A DNA stretch of 13,360 nucleotides from Candidatus Cellulosilyticum pullistercoris (GCA_018883705.1 JAHLFQ010000006.1:1-13360); one strand, 5' to 3'; positions 1 to 8,212 are shown, counted from the stretch's first letter. Translations and numbers: made by a program. The notes: generated from the sequence alone by a model not told the origin.

Positions 1-40
1 GAATCATAAAACGATTTTAATCTAGAAAGGATGTCCTAAG

Positions 41-628
41 ATGAAAAATAGAATTAAAGAAATCATCACACTTAATCAAACAAAATTCTTGAATTTTTAT
101 CATGCAATCTATGAAAATAAATTAGGGCAAGAAAAAAATTGGTTTATTGCTTCTCGCAAGAATGAGGAAATCATTCGAAGGCAATACTTTGAAGGACAAG
201 AGGATCAAGTGGATGCAGTACTTATAGTCGCTACGCATGAAGCAACAGGGAAATTAGTAATGGTAAGGCAGTATCGTGTTCCACTCAATGATTATATTTA
301 TGAATTACCTGCAGGATTAATTGATCAAGGAGAGGATTTTAGGATATCTGTTGCTAGAGAACTGAAAGAAGAAACAGGGCTTGAACTTATTGCCATTGAT
401 GAGAAAAAAAGTTGTATGAAGACCTATTTATCACCAGGAATGACAGATGAATCTGTAGCAATGATTTATTGTACCTGTAGAGGAGAGCTTTCAAAAGAGT
501 ATTTAGAAGCTGATGAAGATATTGAACCACTTCTCCTATCTAAGGAAGAGGCTCGAGAGCTTCTTGATAGAAGGGGAAAGATGGATATTAAGGCTTTGAT
601 CATATTGCAACAATTTGCAAGTGCATAA
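41..628 (+). CDS. NUDIX hydrolase, ADP-ribose pyrophosphatase-like
   Basis: A 195-residue cytosolic NUDIX hydrolase. The NUDIX box is complete at about residues 92-114: G92, five residues, E98, seven residues, then RELKEETGL, matching Gx5Ex7REUxEExGU. Two flanking motifs are typical of the ADP-ribose pyrophosphatase branch: VRQYRVPLNDYIYELPAG just before the box and LSPGMTDESVAMIYC at about 130-144. Members of this branch hydrolyse ADP-ribose to AMP and ribose-5-phosphate, and some act on other nucleoside-diphosphate sugars, so the exact substrate is inferred. The length fits the family (about 180-210 aa). The start ATG is supported by AAAGGA about 9 nt upstream. An earlier ATG at position 31 is out of frame. 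No promoter can be judged because the window begins 40 bases upstream. A strong shared terminator follows the stop codon. Confidence 0.92.
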   Translation: MKNRIKEIITLNQTKFLNFYHAIYENKLGQEKNWFIASRKNEEIIRRQYFEGQEDQVDAVLIVATHEATGKLVMVRQYRVPLNDYIYELPAGLIDQGEDFRISVARELKEETGLELIAIDEKKSCMKTYLSPGMTDESVAMIYCTCRGELSKEYLEADEDIEPLLLSKEEARELLDRRGKMDIKALIILQQFASA

Positions 629-636
629 ATGAGCTA

Positions 637-680
637 AAAGTAAGCCAAGAAAATATACTCATATTTTCTTGGCTTACTTT
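637..680. terminator. Bidirectional terminator between convergent genes
   Basis: A perfect 20-bp inverted repeat: left arm 637-656, loop ACTC 657-660, right arm 661-680. The core is AGCCAAGAAAA pairing with TTTTCTTGGCT, and A-rich and T-rich ends on the arms give a short U run in either direction. It lies between the NUDIX gene (stop at 628) and the convergent CmpB-family gene (stop at 717), so it probably ends transcription from both sides. Confidence 0.85.
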
Positions 681-716
681 ATGAACTTAATATAGATTAG
701 TAGCTACTAAAGGTCA

Positions 717-1223
717 TTAGATGTGAAGGTGCCTGTTATTTCTAATAGTTAAGCAGAAATCCATGAAGAATAAAAGAAGCATAATAGGAAAGAAGTAAGA
801 CCAAAACCAAGCAATCTGTGTGTAAAATAAACTAATAAAAGGATGAACAACATAAACAAGGGCTAGAGAAAGAAATACCCAGTAAATAGAAAATCTTAAG
901 CAAACATAGCCCGAAAGATTATAGGGTAGCTTACTATAATCCCAATATTTAAGATGAAAAGAATGAAAAAGTAAATAGGCAGTTAGATATTCTACAAAAG
1001 AAGGTACAATAAAACAACCTATAAGAAATAGCCAAAATGGAACTAAGTCTTTGAGTATAATGAGTAAAACAGCAGCGATACCATACATAGGCTTAAGGGG
1101 AAGGATTAGAAAGTTGGGTTTAATAAATTTACCCCGAGTTGAAAGATTAAATAGACCTTCAATAATCCAACCTAAAAAGCTATAAATACAAAAATAAAAA
1201 AAAATCATACGAACAAACGACAT
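717..1223 (-). CDS. CmpB-family (ABC-transporter type IV) integral membrane protein
   Basis: A 168-residue hydrophobic protein with roughly four to five membrane segments (about residues 5-24, 46-60, 62-88, 111-129 and 139-161). Features typical of the CmpB family (Pfam ABC_trans_CmpB) are visible: YSFLGWIIEG near the N-terminus, a central FVEYLTAYLLFHSFH, and the WDYS-x4-NLSGYVCLRFSIYW block at about 94-115. Family members are often annotated 'putative ABC transporter permease', but neither an ATPase nor a binding protein is adjacent here, so that function is not supported by context and the true role is unknown. The start ATG has a GGGTGATG ribosome site about 6 nt upstream on the minus strand. 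It is divergent from the YgiQ gene and convergent with the NUDIX gene, so it is probably monocistronic. Confidence 0.8.
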   Translation of the reverse strand: MSFVRMIFFYFCIYSFLGWIIEGLFNLSTRGKFIKPNFLILPLKPMYGIAAVLLIILKDLVPFWLFLIGCFIVPSFVEYLTAYLLFHSFHLKYWDYSKLPYNLSGYVCLRFSIYWVFLSLALVYVVHPFISLFYTQIAWFWSYFFPIMLLLFFMDFCLTIRNNRHLHI

Positions 1224-1346
1224 GATACATCACCCAAAATAATTGATTAGCTATAGTATGGGCAAAAGATACAATAAATACTCCTGATATAAGTAAAGAA
1301 AAATGTGGAAAAAATAAGGATAAACTATCTTTAGAGAGTAAGATAA

Positions 1347-1355
1347 TGATATAAT
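1347..1355 (+). promoter_or_regulatory. Extended -10 promoter of the ygiQ-family gene
   Basis: TGATATAAT (TG at 1347-1348, TATAAT at 1350-1355) lies 35 bp upstream of the ATG. No good -35 box is present at 16-18 bp; the best is TATCTT at 1326-1331. The promoter therefore appears to depend on the extended -10. The same box recurs before three other genes in the window. Confidence 0.6.
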
Positions 1356-1389
1356 AAAGGACAGACTAGAAATAGAAGTAGGTGAAAGT

Positions 1390-3318
1390 ATGATAGAAAA
1401 AGATTTTTTACCCATTAGTAAAGAAGATATGGAAAAAAGAGGATGGGAGCAGTGTGACTTTGTATTAGTTACAGCTGATGCTTATATAGATCACCATAGT
1501 TTTGGAACGGCAATTATTTCGAGAGTTTTAGAACATGCAGGTTTCAAGGTCGGTATTATTCCACAACCTAATTGGAGGGATACAACTGATTTTATGAAGC
1601 TAGGAAGACCAAGACTTGCCTTTTTAGTAAATGGTGGGAATATGGATCCGATGGTAAATCATTATACAGTAAGTAAACGCTTACGTGAAAAAGATATGTA
1701 TTCACCAGGTGCTAAGATGGGGCTTCGTCCTGATCGATCAACCATTGTATACTGCAATAAGATAAGAGAAGCCTATAAAGATGTAGATATCGTAATAGGT
1801 GGGATAGAAGCCAGCTTAAGACGCTTTGCACATTATGATTATTGGAGTGATAAAGTTCGTAAATCCATTTTAGTAGATAGTGGGGCAGATTTACTTGTAT
1901 ATGGAATGAGTGAAAAGCAAATTGTTAAGGTAGCAGAAGCACTAAATGATGGATTGCCAGCTAAATATATACGTTATTTAGATGGGACAAGTTATATCGC
2001 AGATAGCTTAGAAGAAGTTTACGAATATAAGCTCATGCCTTCTTATAAGGAAGTATGTGAAGATAAAGTTAAGTATGCTATGGCTTATAAGATGCAAGAA
2101 GACGAGCAGGACCATGTACATGGTGCAACTCTTGTCCAAGAACATAATGGCAAATATGTGGTACAAAATAAACCAGAAAAACCTCTTGTAAGAGAAGAGT
2201 TAGATGCTGTATATGGACTTCCTTACATGAAAAATTATCATCCTATTTATGAAAAGGATGGTGGTATTCCGGCTATTGAAGAAGTGAAGTTTAGCTTAGT
2301 AAGTTCTAGAGGGTGTTTTGGTAACTGTTCTTTCTGCGCCATTGCTTTACATCAAGGGCGTGTTGTAACAAGTAGAAGCCAAGAGTCTATCGTAAAAGAA
2401 GCAGAAGAAATTACTCATTTACCAGATTTTAAAGGTTATATTCATGATGTAGGAGGACCAACAGCTAACTTTAGGGGGCCTGCGTGTAAAAAACAATTAG
2501 ATCATGGTGCATGTAAAACAAAACAATGTTTAGCACCAAGCCCATGTAAAGCTATGCATATAGATCATGAAGAATATTTACAACTCCTTCGTAAGGTAAG
2601 AAATATTCCAGGGGTTAAGAAAGCCTTTATTCGCTCAGGTATTCGTTATGATTATGTGATGGCAGATAAAAATAATGATACTTTTTTTAAGGAGTTAGTA
2701 GAACATCATGTAAGTGGACAGCTTAAAGTAGCACCAGAGCATATTTCAAAAGATGTTTTAGCTTATATGGGAAAACCATCAGGAAAAATCTTTGATGAGT
2801 TCTGTGATAAATTTTATAAGATTAATGAGCAACTTGGTAAGAAGCAATATATCATTCCATATTTAATGTCTAGCCATCCAGGAAGCACATTAAAAGATGC
2901 GGTTCAGCTTGCAGAATATTTAAGAGACATTCATTATCAACCAGAGCAAGTTCAAGACTTTTATCCAACTCCTGGAACACTTTCAACCACTATGTTTTAT
3001 ACTGGATTAGATCCACGTACGATGAAGCCTGTTTATGTCCCTAAAACAAAAAGGGAAAAAGCAATGCAACGTGCCCTACTGCAATATCGTAATCCTAAAA
3101 AATACGATATTGTATATGAAGCTCTTATTGAAGCTGGCAGAGAAGACTTAATTGGATTTGGTCCTAAGTGTTTAATTAAGCCTAAAGATGCTTCAAGAAA
3201 TCAACAAAGTTATAAAAGAAATAAAACAGCTAAACAAGGTCAAAAAATAGTTAGAAGCGCTACTAATAATAAGCGTAAAAGTGGGCAGACATCTTATAAA
3301 AGAAATAAGAAAAAATAA
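1390..3318 (+). CDS. YgiQ family (UPF0313) radical SAM protein
   Basis: A 642-residue radical SAM protein matching the YgiQ/UPF0313 family in length and motifs. The N-terminal part (about residues 20-200) carries the family's conserved opening, with DAYIDHHSFGTAIISRVLE and a GGIEASLRRFAHYDYWSD block. The radical SAM cluster motif CxxxCxxC is at C309, C313 and C316 (GCFGNCSFC). Four further cysteines at 366, 375, 380 and 386 occupy the position of the family's conserved second cysteine group and could hold an auxiliary cluster (inference). The C-terminal 45 residues are strongly basic and probably disordered, with SYKRNK occurring twice. The reaction catalysed by the family is not established. 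AGGTGA 4 nt upstream of the ATG fixes the start. The gene has its own promoter and terminator and is divergent from the CmpB-family gene. Confidence 0.93.
   Translation: MIEKDFLPISKEDMEKRGWEQCDFVLVTADAYIDHHSFGTAIISRVLEHAGFKVGIIPQPNWRDTTDFMKLGRPRLAFLVNGGNMDPMVNHYTVSKRLREKDMYSPGAKMGLRPDRSTIVYCNKIREAYKDVDIVIGGIEASLRRFAHYDYWSDKVRKSILVDSGADLLVYGMSEKQIVKVAEALNDGLPAKYIRYLDGTSYIADSLEEVYEYKLMPSYKEVCEDKVKYAMAYKMQEDEQDHVHGATLVQEHNGKYVVQNKPEKPLVREELDAVYGLPYMKNYHPIYEKDGGIPAIEEVKFSLVSSRGCFGNCSFCAIALHQGRVVTSRSQESIVKEAEEITHLPDFKGYIHDVGGPTANFRGPACKKQLDHGACKTKQCLAPSPCKAMHIDHEEYLQLLRKVRNIPGVKKAFIRSGIRYDYVMADKNNDTFFKELVEHHVSGQLKVAPEHISKDVLAYMGKPSGKIFDEFCDKFYKINEQLGKKQYIIPYLMSSHPGSTLKDAVQLAEYLRDIHYQPEQVQDFYPTPGTLSTTMFYTGLDPRTMKPVYVPKTKREKAMQRALLQYRNPKKYDIVYEALIEAGREDLIGFGPKCLIKPKDASRNQQSYKRNKTAKQGQKIVRSATNNKRKSGQTSYKRNKKK
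3208..3309 (+). repeat. Two SYKRNK-coding repeats in the basic tail of the YgiQ protein
   Basis: Units at 3208-3225 and 3292-3309 each encode SYKRNK and agree at 15 of 18 bases. They sit in a lysine/arginine-rich C-terminal tail outside the catalytic domain. They may be a small duplication or a convergent basic motif; no function is implied. Confidence 0.5.
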
Positions 3319-3326
3319 TACAATAT

Positions 3327-3374
3327 AACAAAATAAGTCGTAACATATTTTACTATGTTACGACTTATTTTGTT
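3327..3374 (+). terminator. Terminator after the ygiQ-family gene
   Basis: A perfect 21-bp stem with left arm 3327-3347, a six-base TTTTAC loop (3348-3353) and right arm 3354-3374. The core AAGTCGTAACATA pairs with TATGTTACGACTT and the right arm ends in TTATTTTGTTT. The stem begins 8 bases after the ygiQ stop codon. Confidence 0.82.
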
Positions 3375-3387
3375 TATATTATGATTA

Positions 3388-3396
3388 TGATATAAT
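3388..3396 (+). promoter_or_regulatory. Extended -10 promoter of the HD-GYP gene
   Basis: TGATATAAT (TG at 3388-3389, TATAAT at 3391-3396) lies 57 bp upstream of the ATG. A weak -35 candidate, TTGTTT at 3370-3375, would leave a 15-bp spacer and would overlap the last bases of the upstream terminator stem. Confidence 0.58.
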
Positions 3397-3453
3397 GTTT
3401 AGAAATAACTAAAAATACTAAGTGCATAAGGATGAAGAAACTGAGGTGAAAGA

Positions 3454-4506
3454 ATGAGGCTTGTGCCAATAGAGTACCTTAGGGATGGAGATATAATTGC
3501 AAGAGACATTATTAGCTATGATGGTGGTGTATTGTTACGTCATGATACTCGGTTTAAAGAGGTATTTAAATCAAGGTTAATAGAAAGAAATATATCGGAA
3601 GTCTATATAAATGATGAAATCTCAAAAGGAATAGAACCAACTGAAATAATAGAGTCGACTGTCAGACAAAGAATGACAAATGATATCAAAAGACAATTTG
3701 ACAAATTAAAAGATAAGCTTGAGTTAGATATAAGTGTAGTCAGTGAAATAACGACGACTCTTATGGAACAGTTAAGTCGCAAAGAAATGATTTTAGAATT
3801 AGATGATTTAAAAACAAATGATCATTATACCTATGAACACTGCTTAGCTGTTGCAATTTTAACGAGTTTAGTTTGTGATAAGATGAATATGAATATTTAT
3901 CAAAAAGAAAAGATTGTAATGGGGGCAGTCATTCATGATATTGGAAAAATTATTATTCCAAAAGATATCTTAAATAAACCTGACCGTTTAACTAAAGAAG
4001 AGTATGAAATCATAAAGACGCATACAGAAATAGGTTATAAAATGATAAAAGATAATAAGGAATTAAGTCCTATTACTAAATTGGCAGTACTTTGTCACCA
4101 TGAGCGAGAAGATGGCTCAGGTTATCCTCTTGGAAAAGGAGAGGAATTACATATTGGAACTAAAATTGTAGCTGCTTGTGATTTATACCATGCGCTAATT
4201 TCAGACCGTTGCTATAGACAAGGTTTACCTATTAATGAAGTAATAGCTATTGGGCAGAAAGAGGCTATTAATCCGAGCATTAGAAAAATTATTGAAAATT
4301 TATTTGCCTATTACCCAGTTGGGTGTATGATTCAGTTAAATGATGGGACTATAGGAATAGTGGAAAAGAATACTTTTTCTGATATTAAACGTCCTGTTAT
4401 ACGTGTTATCGAAAAAGAAGAGGGCAAACTAATAGCTAAATCCAAGCTGAATTTACAAGATGAGCATCAGCTATATATTGTAAGTAGATATTATGAAAGA
4501 TGTTAA
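3454..4506 (+). CDS. HD-GYP domain protein, probable cyclic-di-GMP phosphodiesterase
   Basis: A 350-residue cytosolic protein without membrane segments. Residues 1-115 form an N-terminal region without a recognisable receiver or sensor domain, partly helical at about 65-110. The HD-GYP domain covers about 120-285 and keeps the expected metal and substrate residues: H129, H161-D162 with K165 (HDIGK), H190, the H215-H216 pair, and D243. The GYP signature is intact as HHEREDGSGYP (215-225). Proteins with this set usually hydrolyse c-di-GMP to pGpG or GMP, so the enzyme is predicted to be active. A short beta-rich C-terminal segment (about 288-348, around VGCMIQLNDGTIGIVEK) follows, as in other clostridial HD-GYP proteins. 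GAGGTG 5 nt upstream fixes the start. No diguanylate cyclase or chemotaxis gene is nearby, so the pathway controlled cannot be inferred. Confidence 0.9.
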   Translation: MRLVPIEYLRDGDIIARDIISYDGGVLLRHDTRFKEVFKSRLIERNISEVYINDEISKGIEPTEIIESTVRQRMTNDIKRQFDKLKDKLELDISVVSEITTTLMEQLSRKEMILELDDLKTNDHYTYEHCLAVAILTSLVCDKMNMNIYQKEKIVMGAVIHDIGKIIIPKDILNKPDRLTKEEYEIIKTHTEIGYKMIKDNKELSPITKLAVLCHHEREDGSGYPLGKGEELHIGTKIVAACDLYHALISDRCYRQGLPINEVIAIGQKEAINPSIRKIIENLFAYYPVGCMIQLNDGTIGIVEKNTFSDIKRPVIRVIEKEEGKLIAKSKLNLQDEHQLYIVSRYYERC

Positions 4507-4539
4507 TTAGTATGAAACTGAAAGTATAACTGTAAGTAT

Positions 4540-4575
4540 AAATAAAAAAACAGCCTAATGGCTGTTTTTTTATTT
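4540..4575. terminator. Bidirectional terminator between the HD-GYP gene and nupQ
   Basis: A 16-bp stem (4540-4555 with 4560-4575) around a TAAT loop. The GC-rich core ACAGCC/GGCTGT is flanked by seven A on the left and seven T on the right, so an ideal U run follows the hairpin on both strands. It separates the convergent HD-GYP gene (stop 4506) and the end of the nup operon (stop at 4577). Confidence 0.92.
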
Positions 4576-4576
4576 G

Positions 4577-5530
4577 CTAGCGTTTACCATGATCAAATGG
4601 TTCACCAGAAGCTTTAGGTGCTTGAGTTGACTTTGAAAAGATAATTAAAGCTAGAAGTGTTACAATATATGGAAAAGTTTTGAGTAAAACAGGTGGGAAC
4701 TTAGTAAGGCTTGGAATAACCTGAGATACGTTTGCAATGGTTGTTGCGAAACCAAAGAAGAAAGTTGATGCAAGAATACCAAGTGGTTTCCATTGACCGA
4801 AGATAAGTGCTGCAAGTGCCAAGAAACCAATACCTGAAACACTTCCATTAAATTCACCTGCTATTGTAACAAGGTAGATTGCTCCACCAAGACCAGCTAA
4901 AGCACCAGAGGTAAGAACACCTATATAACGCATACGACTTACATTAATACCAGCAGCATCGGCAGCATGAGGGTGTTCACCACAAGCACGCAGACGAAGA
5001 CCGAAAGCTGTTTTGTATAAAATAAAAGTGAGTACGATTAAGATAAGAAGAACAATCCAAGTAGTAGCATAACTATTTCTAAAGAAAAGTGGACCAATAA
5101 CTGGAATGTTAGATAAACCTGTTAGATTTTTCTTAGCTAAACCAACAGTTAAAACAATATTTCCACTACCAGTAATATTTCTAGCTAGAAATACAGTAAG
5201 ACCAGCTGCAATCATATTTATGGCTGTCCCACTAATCGTCTGATTAGCGTGTAAGTTAATACTAGCAAAAGCGTGAAGGAGTGAGAAGAGGGCCCCAACA
5301 ATAGCTGCTACTAGAAGACCGACATAAATGGTCCATACGTTTGCTCCGTATTGATTTTGTAAAATATAGATAGTAAGGCCTCCGGCAAAAGACCCGATGA
5401 TCATTAGTCCTTCAAGACCAATATTTATAATCCCACTACGTTCGCAATAAAGTGCACCAAGAGCCACGATAAGAAGAGGAATGGTGTATGCAATTGCATA
5501 AGGAAAAATTTGTTCAATTGTTTGCCACAT
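4577..5530 (-). CDS. nupQ: Nucleoside ABC importer permease, NupQ/YufQ-like
   Basis: A 317-residue integral membrane permease of the BPD_transp_2 (RbsC/LivH-like) family, with about eight to nine hydrophobic segments. The family opening ERSGIINIGLEGLM is at residues 30-43. A cytoplasmic coupling loop (about 176-197, FGLRLRACGEHPHAADAAGINV) is expected to contact the ATPase. The C-terminus is a short hydrophilic tail of about 18 residues. It is one half of the transmembrane channel, partnered with the adjacent NupP. It is the last gene of the operon: the start codon lies only 2 bases after the nupP stop and its AAAGGAG ribosome site is inside the nupP end, so translation is probably coupled. 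A strong terminator follows directly. The nucleoside assignment rests on similarity to B. subtilis nupNOPQ; related operons may carry other purine-like substrates. Confidence 0.9.
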   Translation of the reverse strand: MWQTIEQIFPYAIAYTIPLLIVALGALYCERSGIINIGLEGLMIIGSFAGGLTIYILQNQYGANVWTIYVGLLVAAIVGALFSLLHAFASINLHANQTISGTAINMIAAGLTVFLARNITGSGNIVLTVGLAKKNLTGLSNIPVIGPLFFRNSYATTWIVLLILIVLTFILYKTAFGLRLRACGEHPHAADAAGINVSRMRYIGVLTSGALAGLGGAIYLVTIAGEFNGSVSGIGFLALAALIFGQWKPLGILASTFFFGFATTIANVSQVIPSLTKFPPVLLKTFPYIVTLLALIIFSKSTQAPKASGEPFDHGKR

Positions 5531-5532
5531 CG

Positions 5533-6693
5533 TTATTCGTCTCCTTTGGTTTTATCATTTGTAGGAGGCATAAAGCCAATGCTGTCACTCTCATCATCTG
5601 TATTTTGAACATTTGTGCCGATAAGAGGGTCATCTGTAAAAGATGTCACTTTACGTCCTAAACGTTTAGATTTTAGTTTATCAAGAACACGTTCTACTAG
5701 AACACTTGTTGCTGCAAAGTAAATAATGGTTGCAATAATGGTATCAGCAATTTCAGGCGGTACTTCTGTCATAACACTCATGTAACCACGACCTGCATAG
5801 AGGAGACCGAAGAATAATGCTGCTAGAAATGCACCGATTGGTGTAGTAGCGCCTAGTAGACATACAGCAATTCCGTCAAAGCCTTGAGTTGGCATAACAC
5901 CAATTTGAATATTTGTTGCAACGCCTAAGTATTGAGTAAGGCCAGCAAGACCAGCAAGACCACCAGCAATCATCATAGAGTAAACAACACTTCTATTAAC
6001 TGAAATACCAGCATAGGCAGCTGCATGTTTGTTATAGCCTACAGCTTTTAGTTCATAGCCAAAGGTGGTTTTGTTTAAGATAAAAGCAATCAAAATGACA
6101 GTAATAATTGCTACGATAATACCTAAGTTAATGTAAGAACCATCAAATAAGTTAGAAAGCCAAGAAGAACGTAAGGTTAACTCATCTGCAAGTGGAAGAG
6201 ACTCTGTGGCTTTGCTACCATTAGGGAAATAATCTCTTACAACATAATAAACAACCCAGTATCCAATCCAGTTCATCATAATACATGATACAACTTCATG
6301 TACGTTAAATAGAGCTTTTAAAAGTCCAGGAACTGCTGCCCAAACTGAGCCACCAATAAAGGCAACGACAATAAGAACAACTAAAAGAATAGGTCTAGGT
6401 AGGTTAACAGTATGAGCTACAATGGTTGCACATAACCCACCGAAAAGCATCTGACCAGGTGTTCCGATATTAAATAAACCGGTTCTAAAAGCAAATACAA
6501 GGGATAGACCAGATAAAATAAGAGGTGTAGCAGTAGCAATAGTATTACCGATACGTTCAAGGCTCTTTGTTCCTCCTTGAATAAGATACATAAAACCTTC
6601 AAAGGCATTATGCCCGGCTGCAAACATTAAAATGGCACCTGCAATAAGACCTAATAAGGTAGCAATGATAGAGATAAGACCTTTTCTATTCAT
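5533..6693 (-). CDS. nupP: Nucleoside ABC importer permease, NupP/YufP-like
   Basis: A 386-residue integral membrane permease of the BPD_transp_2 family and the second half of the transporter channel. About nine hydrophobic segments span residues 5-335. The motif FRTGLFNIGTPGQMLFGG (69-86) is typical of the NupP branch, and the coupling loop FGYELKAVGYNKHAAAYAGISV lies at about 211-232. After the last membrane segment there is a hydrophilic tail of about 47 residues (340-386): first basic (KLKSKRLGRK), then acidic and Asp/Ser/Thr-rich. This tail appears longer than in typical members, where the protein usually ends soon after the last helix. The start codon overlaps the end of nupO by 8 bases (6686-6693), with a GGAGGA ribosome site inside nupO, indicating translational coupling. 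Confidence 0.9.
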   Translation of the reverse strand: MNRKGLISIIATLLGLIAGAILMFAAGHNAFEGFMYLIQGGTKSLERIGNTIATATPLILSGLSLVFAFRTGLFNIGTPGQMLFGGLCATIVAHTVNLPRPILLVVLIVVAFIGGSVWAAVPGLLKALFNVHEVVSCIMMNWIGYWVVYYVVRDYFPNGSKATESLPLADELTLRSSWLSNLFDGSYINLGIIVAIITVILIAFILNKTTFGYELKAVGYNKHAAAYAGISVNRSVVYSMMIAGGLAGLAGLTQYLGVATNIQIGVMPTQGFDGIAVCLLGATTPIGAFLAALFFGLLYAGRGYMSVMTEVPPEIADTIIATIIYFAATSVLVERVLDKLKSKRLGRKVTSFTDDPLIGTNVQNTDDESDSIGFMPPTNDKTKGDE

Positions 6694-8212
6694 GCTGCGT
6701 TCCTCCTTCTACACCTGCCATCATAAGGCCTATTTCATTTTCATTTGTTTCATTTGCGTTAACTATACCGATTAAGTGACCATTATTAACAACGGCAATA
6801 CGGTCAGAAACATTCATAACTTCATCTAATTCTAGGGATATAAGCAGAACAGCATAACCTTTATCCCTATGTTCAATCAGCCTTTTATGGATATATTCAA
6901 TAGAACCTACATCAAGACCACGTGTAGGTTGTACAGCAATAAGCAATTGAGGCTCACGTTCCATTTCACGCCCGATAACCCCTTTTTGCTGATTACCACC
7001 AGATAAAGAACGTGCAATAGAGGCACCACCTTCACCAGAACGTACATCAAATGATTGAATAATTCGATTAGCATACTGGCTGATTGCTTTACGATTTAAG
7101 ATTCCTTTATTAGAAAAAGGTTTCTTAAAGTAAACTTGTAAAACCATATTATCCTCCATGGTATAATCTAAGACTAAACCATGTTTGTGACGGTCCTCAG
7201 GGATGTGTCCCACACCTGTTAAAGTACGTTTACGTACAGAATAATGTGTAATGTCTTCATTTTGAATTAAGATATTACCATTTTCTACTTTACGGAGTCC
7301 TGTAATGGCTTCTACAAGTTCTGTCTGACCATTTCCTTCTACCCCGGCTACACCAACAATTTCGCCAGCTCGAACCGTTAAGGAGAAGTCTTTAAGACCT
7401 AATACTTTTTTATTGTTTAAAACAGATAAATTGTTAACTGTTAATATAGGTTCACCAGGCTTACTTTCTGTCTTAGCAACTTTGAAAGAAACAGGACGAC
7501 CAACCATCATTTTAGCCATATCTGCTTCTGTTGTATTTTTTACATCTACAGTGCCAATGTATTTTCCACGTCGGATAACGGTACAACGATTAGCAATAGC
7601 TTTAATTTCTTTAAGTTTATGCGTAATTAAAATAATAGATTTACCTTGTGCAATAAGATTTTTCATGATTTTTAATAAGTCGGTAATTTCCTGAGGAGTT
7701 AATACCGCTGTAGGCTCATCAAAAATGAGGATATCAGCATTACGATAAAGCATTTTAAGAATTTCTACTCGTTGTTGCATACCAACGGAAATATCTTCTA
7801 TCTTTGCGTAAGGGTCTACATCTAGACCATATCGTTTAGAAAGCTCATCTACACGTAGAGCAGCTGATTTTAAATCGATAGATAAACCTTTCTTAGGCTC
7901 AATTCCTAAAATAATATTTTCTGTTGTTGTGAAATTATGAACAAGTTTAAAGTGTTGATGAACCATACCAATTCCTAAATCGTTAGCTACGTTAGGATTA
8001 GAGATTTTTACCTCTTTACCATTAACTTTAATACATCCACGATCTGGTTGATACATTCCAAAAAGCACTGACATTAATGTGGACTTACCAGCACCATTCT
8101 CACCAAGGAGGGCATGTACTTCTCCACGTTGTAATTGGAGTGTTATATTATCATTCGCCACAATACCTGGAAATTCTTTTCTAATACCTAGCATTTCTAC
8201 TACATAATCCAT
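6686..8212 (-). CDS. nupO: Nucleoside ABC importer ATPase with two ABC domains, NupO/YufO-like
   Basis: A 508-residue cytoplasmic ATPase with two fused ABC domains, as in the sugar/nucleoside import ATPases. Domain 1 is canonical: Walker A GENGAGKST (37-45), a Q-loop near HQHF (85-88), signature SVGMQQR (142-148), Walker B ILIFDEPT (161-168) and switch histidine H198. Domain 2 (about 255-500) has a degenerate Walker A, GVEGNGQT (290-297), without the catalytic lysine. It keeps an intact signature, LSGGNQQK (403-410), and has Gln in place of the Walker B glutamate (AVQPTRGLD, 426-434). This asymmetry is normal for the family and not a sign of decay. The start is set by AAGGAGGC a few bases upstream. 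It is the second gene of the operon, downstream of the intercistronic terminator and overlapping nupP by 8 bases. Confidence 0.94.
   Translation of the reverse strand: MDYVVEMLGIRKEFPGIVANDNITLQLQRGEVHALLGENGAGKSTLMSVLFGMYQPDRGCIKVNGKEVKISNPNVANDLGIGMVHQHFKLVHNFTTTENIILGIEPKKGLSIDLKSAALRVDELSKRYGLDVDPYAKIEDISVGMQQRVEILKMLYRNADILIFDEPTAVLTPQEITDLLKIMKNLIAQGKSIILITHKLKEIKAIANRCTVIRRGKYIGTVDVKNTTEADMAKMMVGRPVSFKVAKTESKPGEPILTVNNLSVLNNKKVLGLKDFSLTVRAGEIVGVAGVEGNGQTELVEAITGLRKVENGNILIQNEDITHYSVRKRTLTGVGHIPEDRHKHGLVLDYTMEDNMVLQVYFKKPFSNKGILNRKAISQYANRIIQSFDVRSGEGGASIARSLSGGNQQKGVIGREMEREPQLLIAVQPTRGLDVGSIEYIHKRLIEHRDKGYAVLLISLELDEVMNVSDRIAVVNNGHLIGIVNANETNENEIGLMMAGVEGGTQHE

Noticed and set aside
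4660..4857. Minus-strand open frames in other frames of nupQ and nupP (also 6417-6623)
   Set aside because: Out-of-frame shadows of the two permease genes; the leucine-rich products come from reading membrane-segment codons in another frame.
7252..7450. Loss-of-function in the second ABC domain of NupO (no Walker A lysine, Gln for Walker B Glu)
   Set aside because: Degenerate second domains are normal in this fused ATPase family, and the LSGGNQQ signature is intact.
7413..7694. Plus-strand open frame antisense to nupO (93 codons), with similar ones at 8345-8584 and 8632-8829
   Set aside because: They lie wholly or mostly opposite strongly conserved coding sequence, lack ribosome sites, and encode no recognisable protein.
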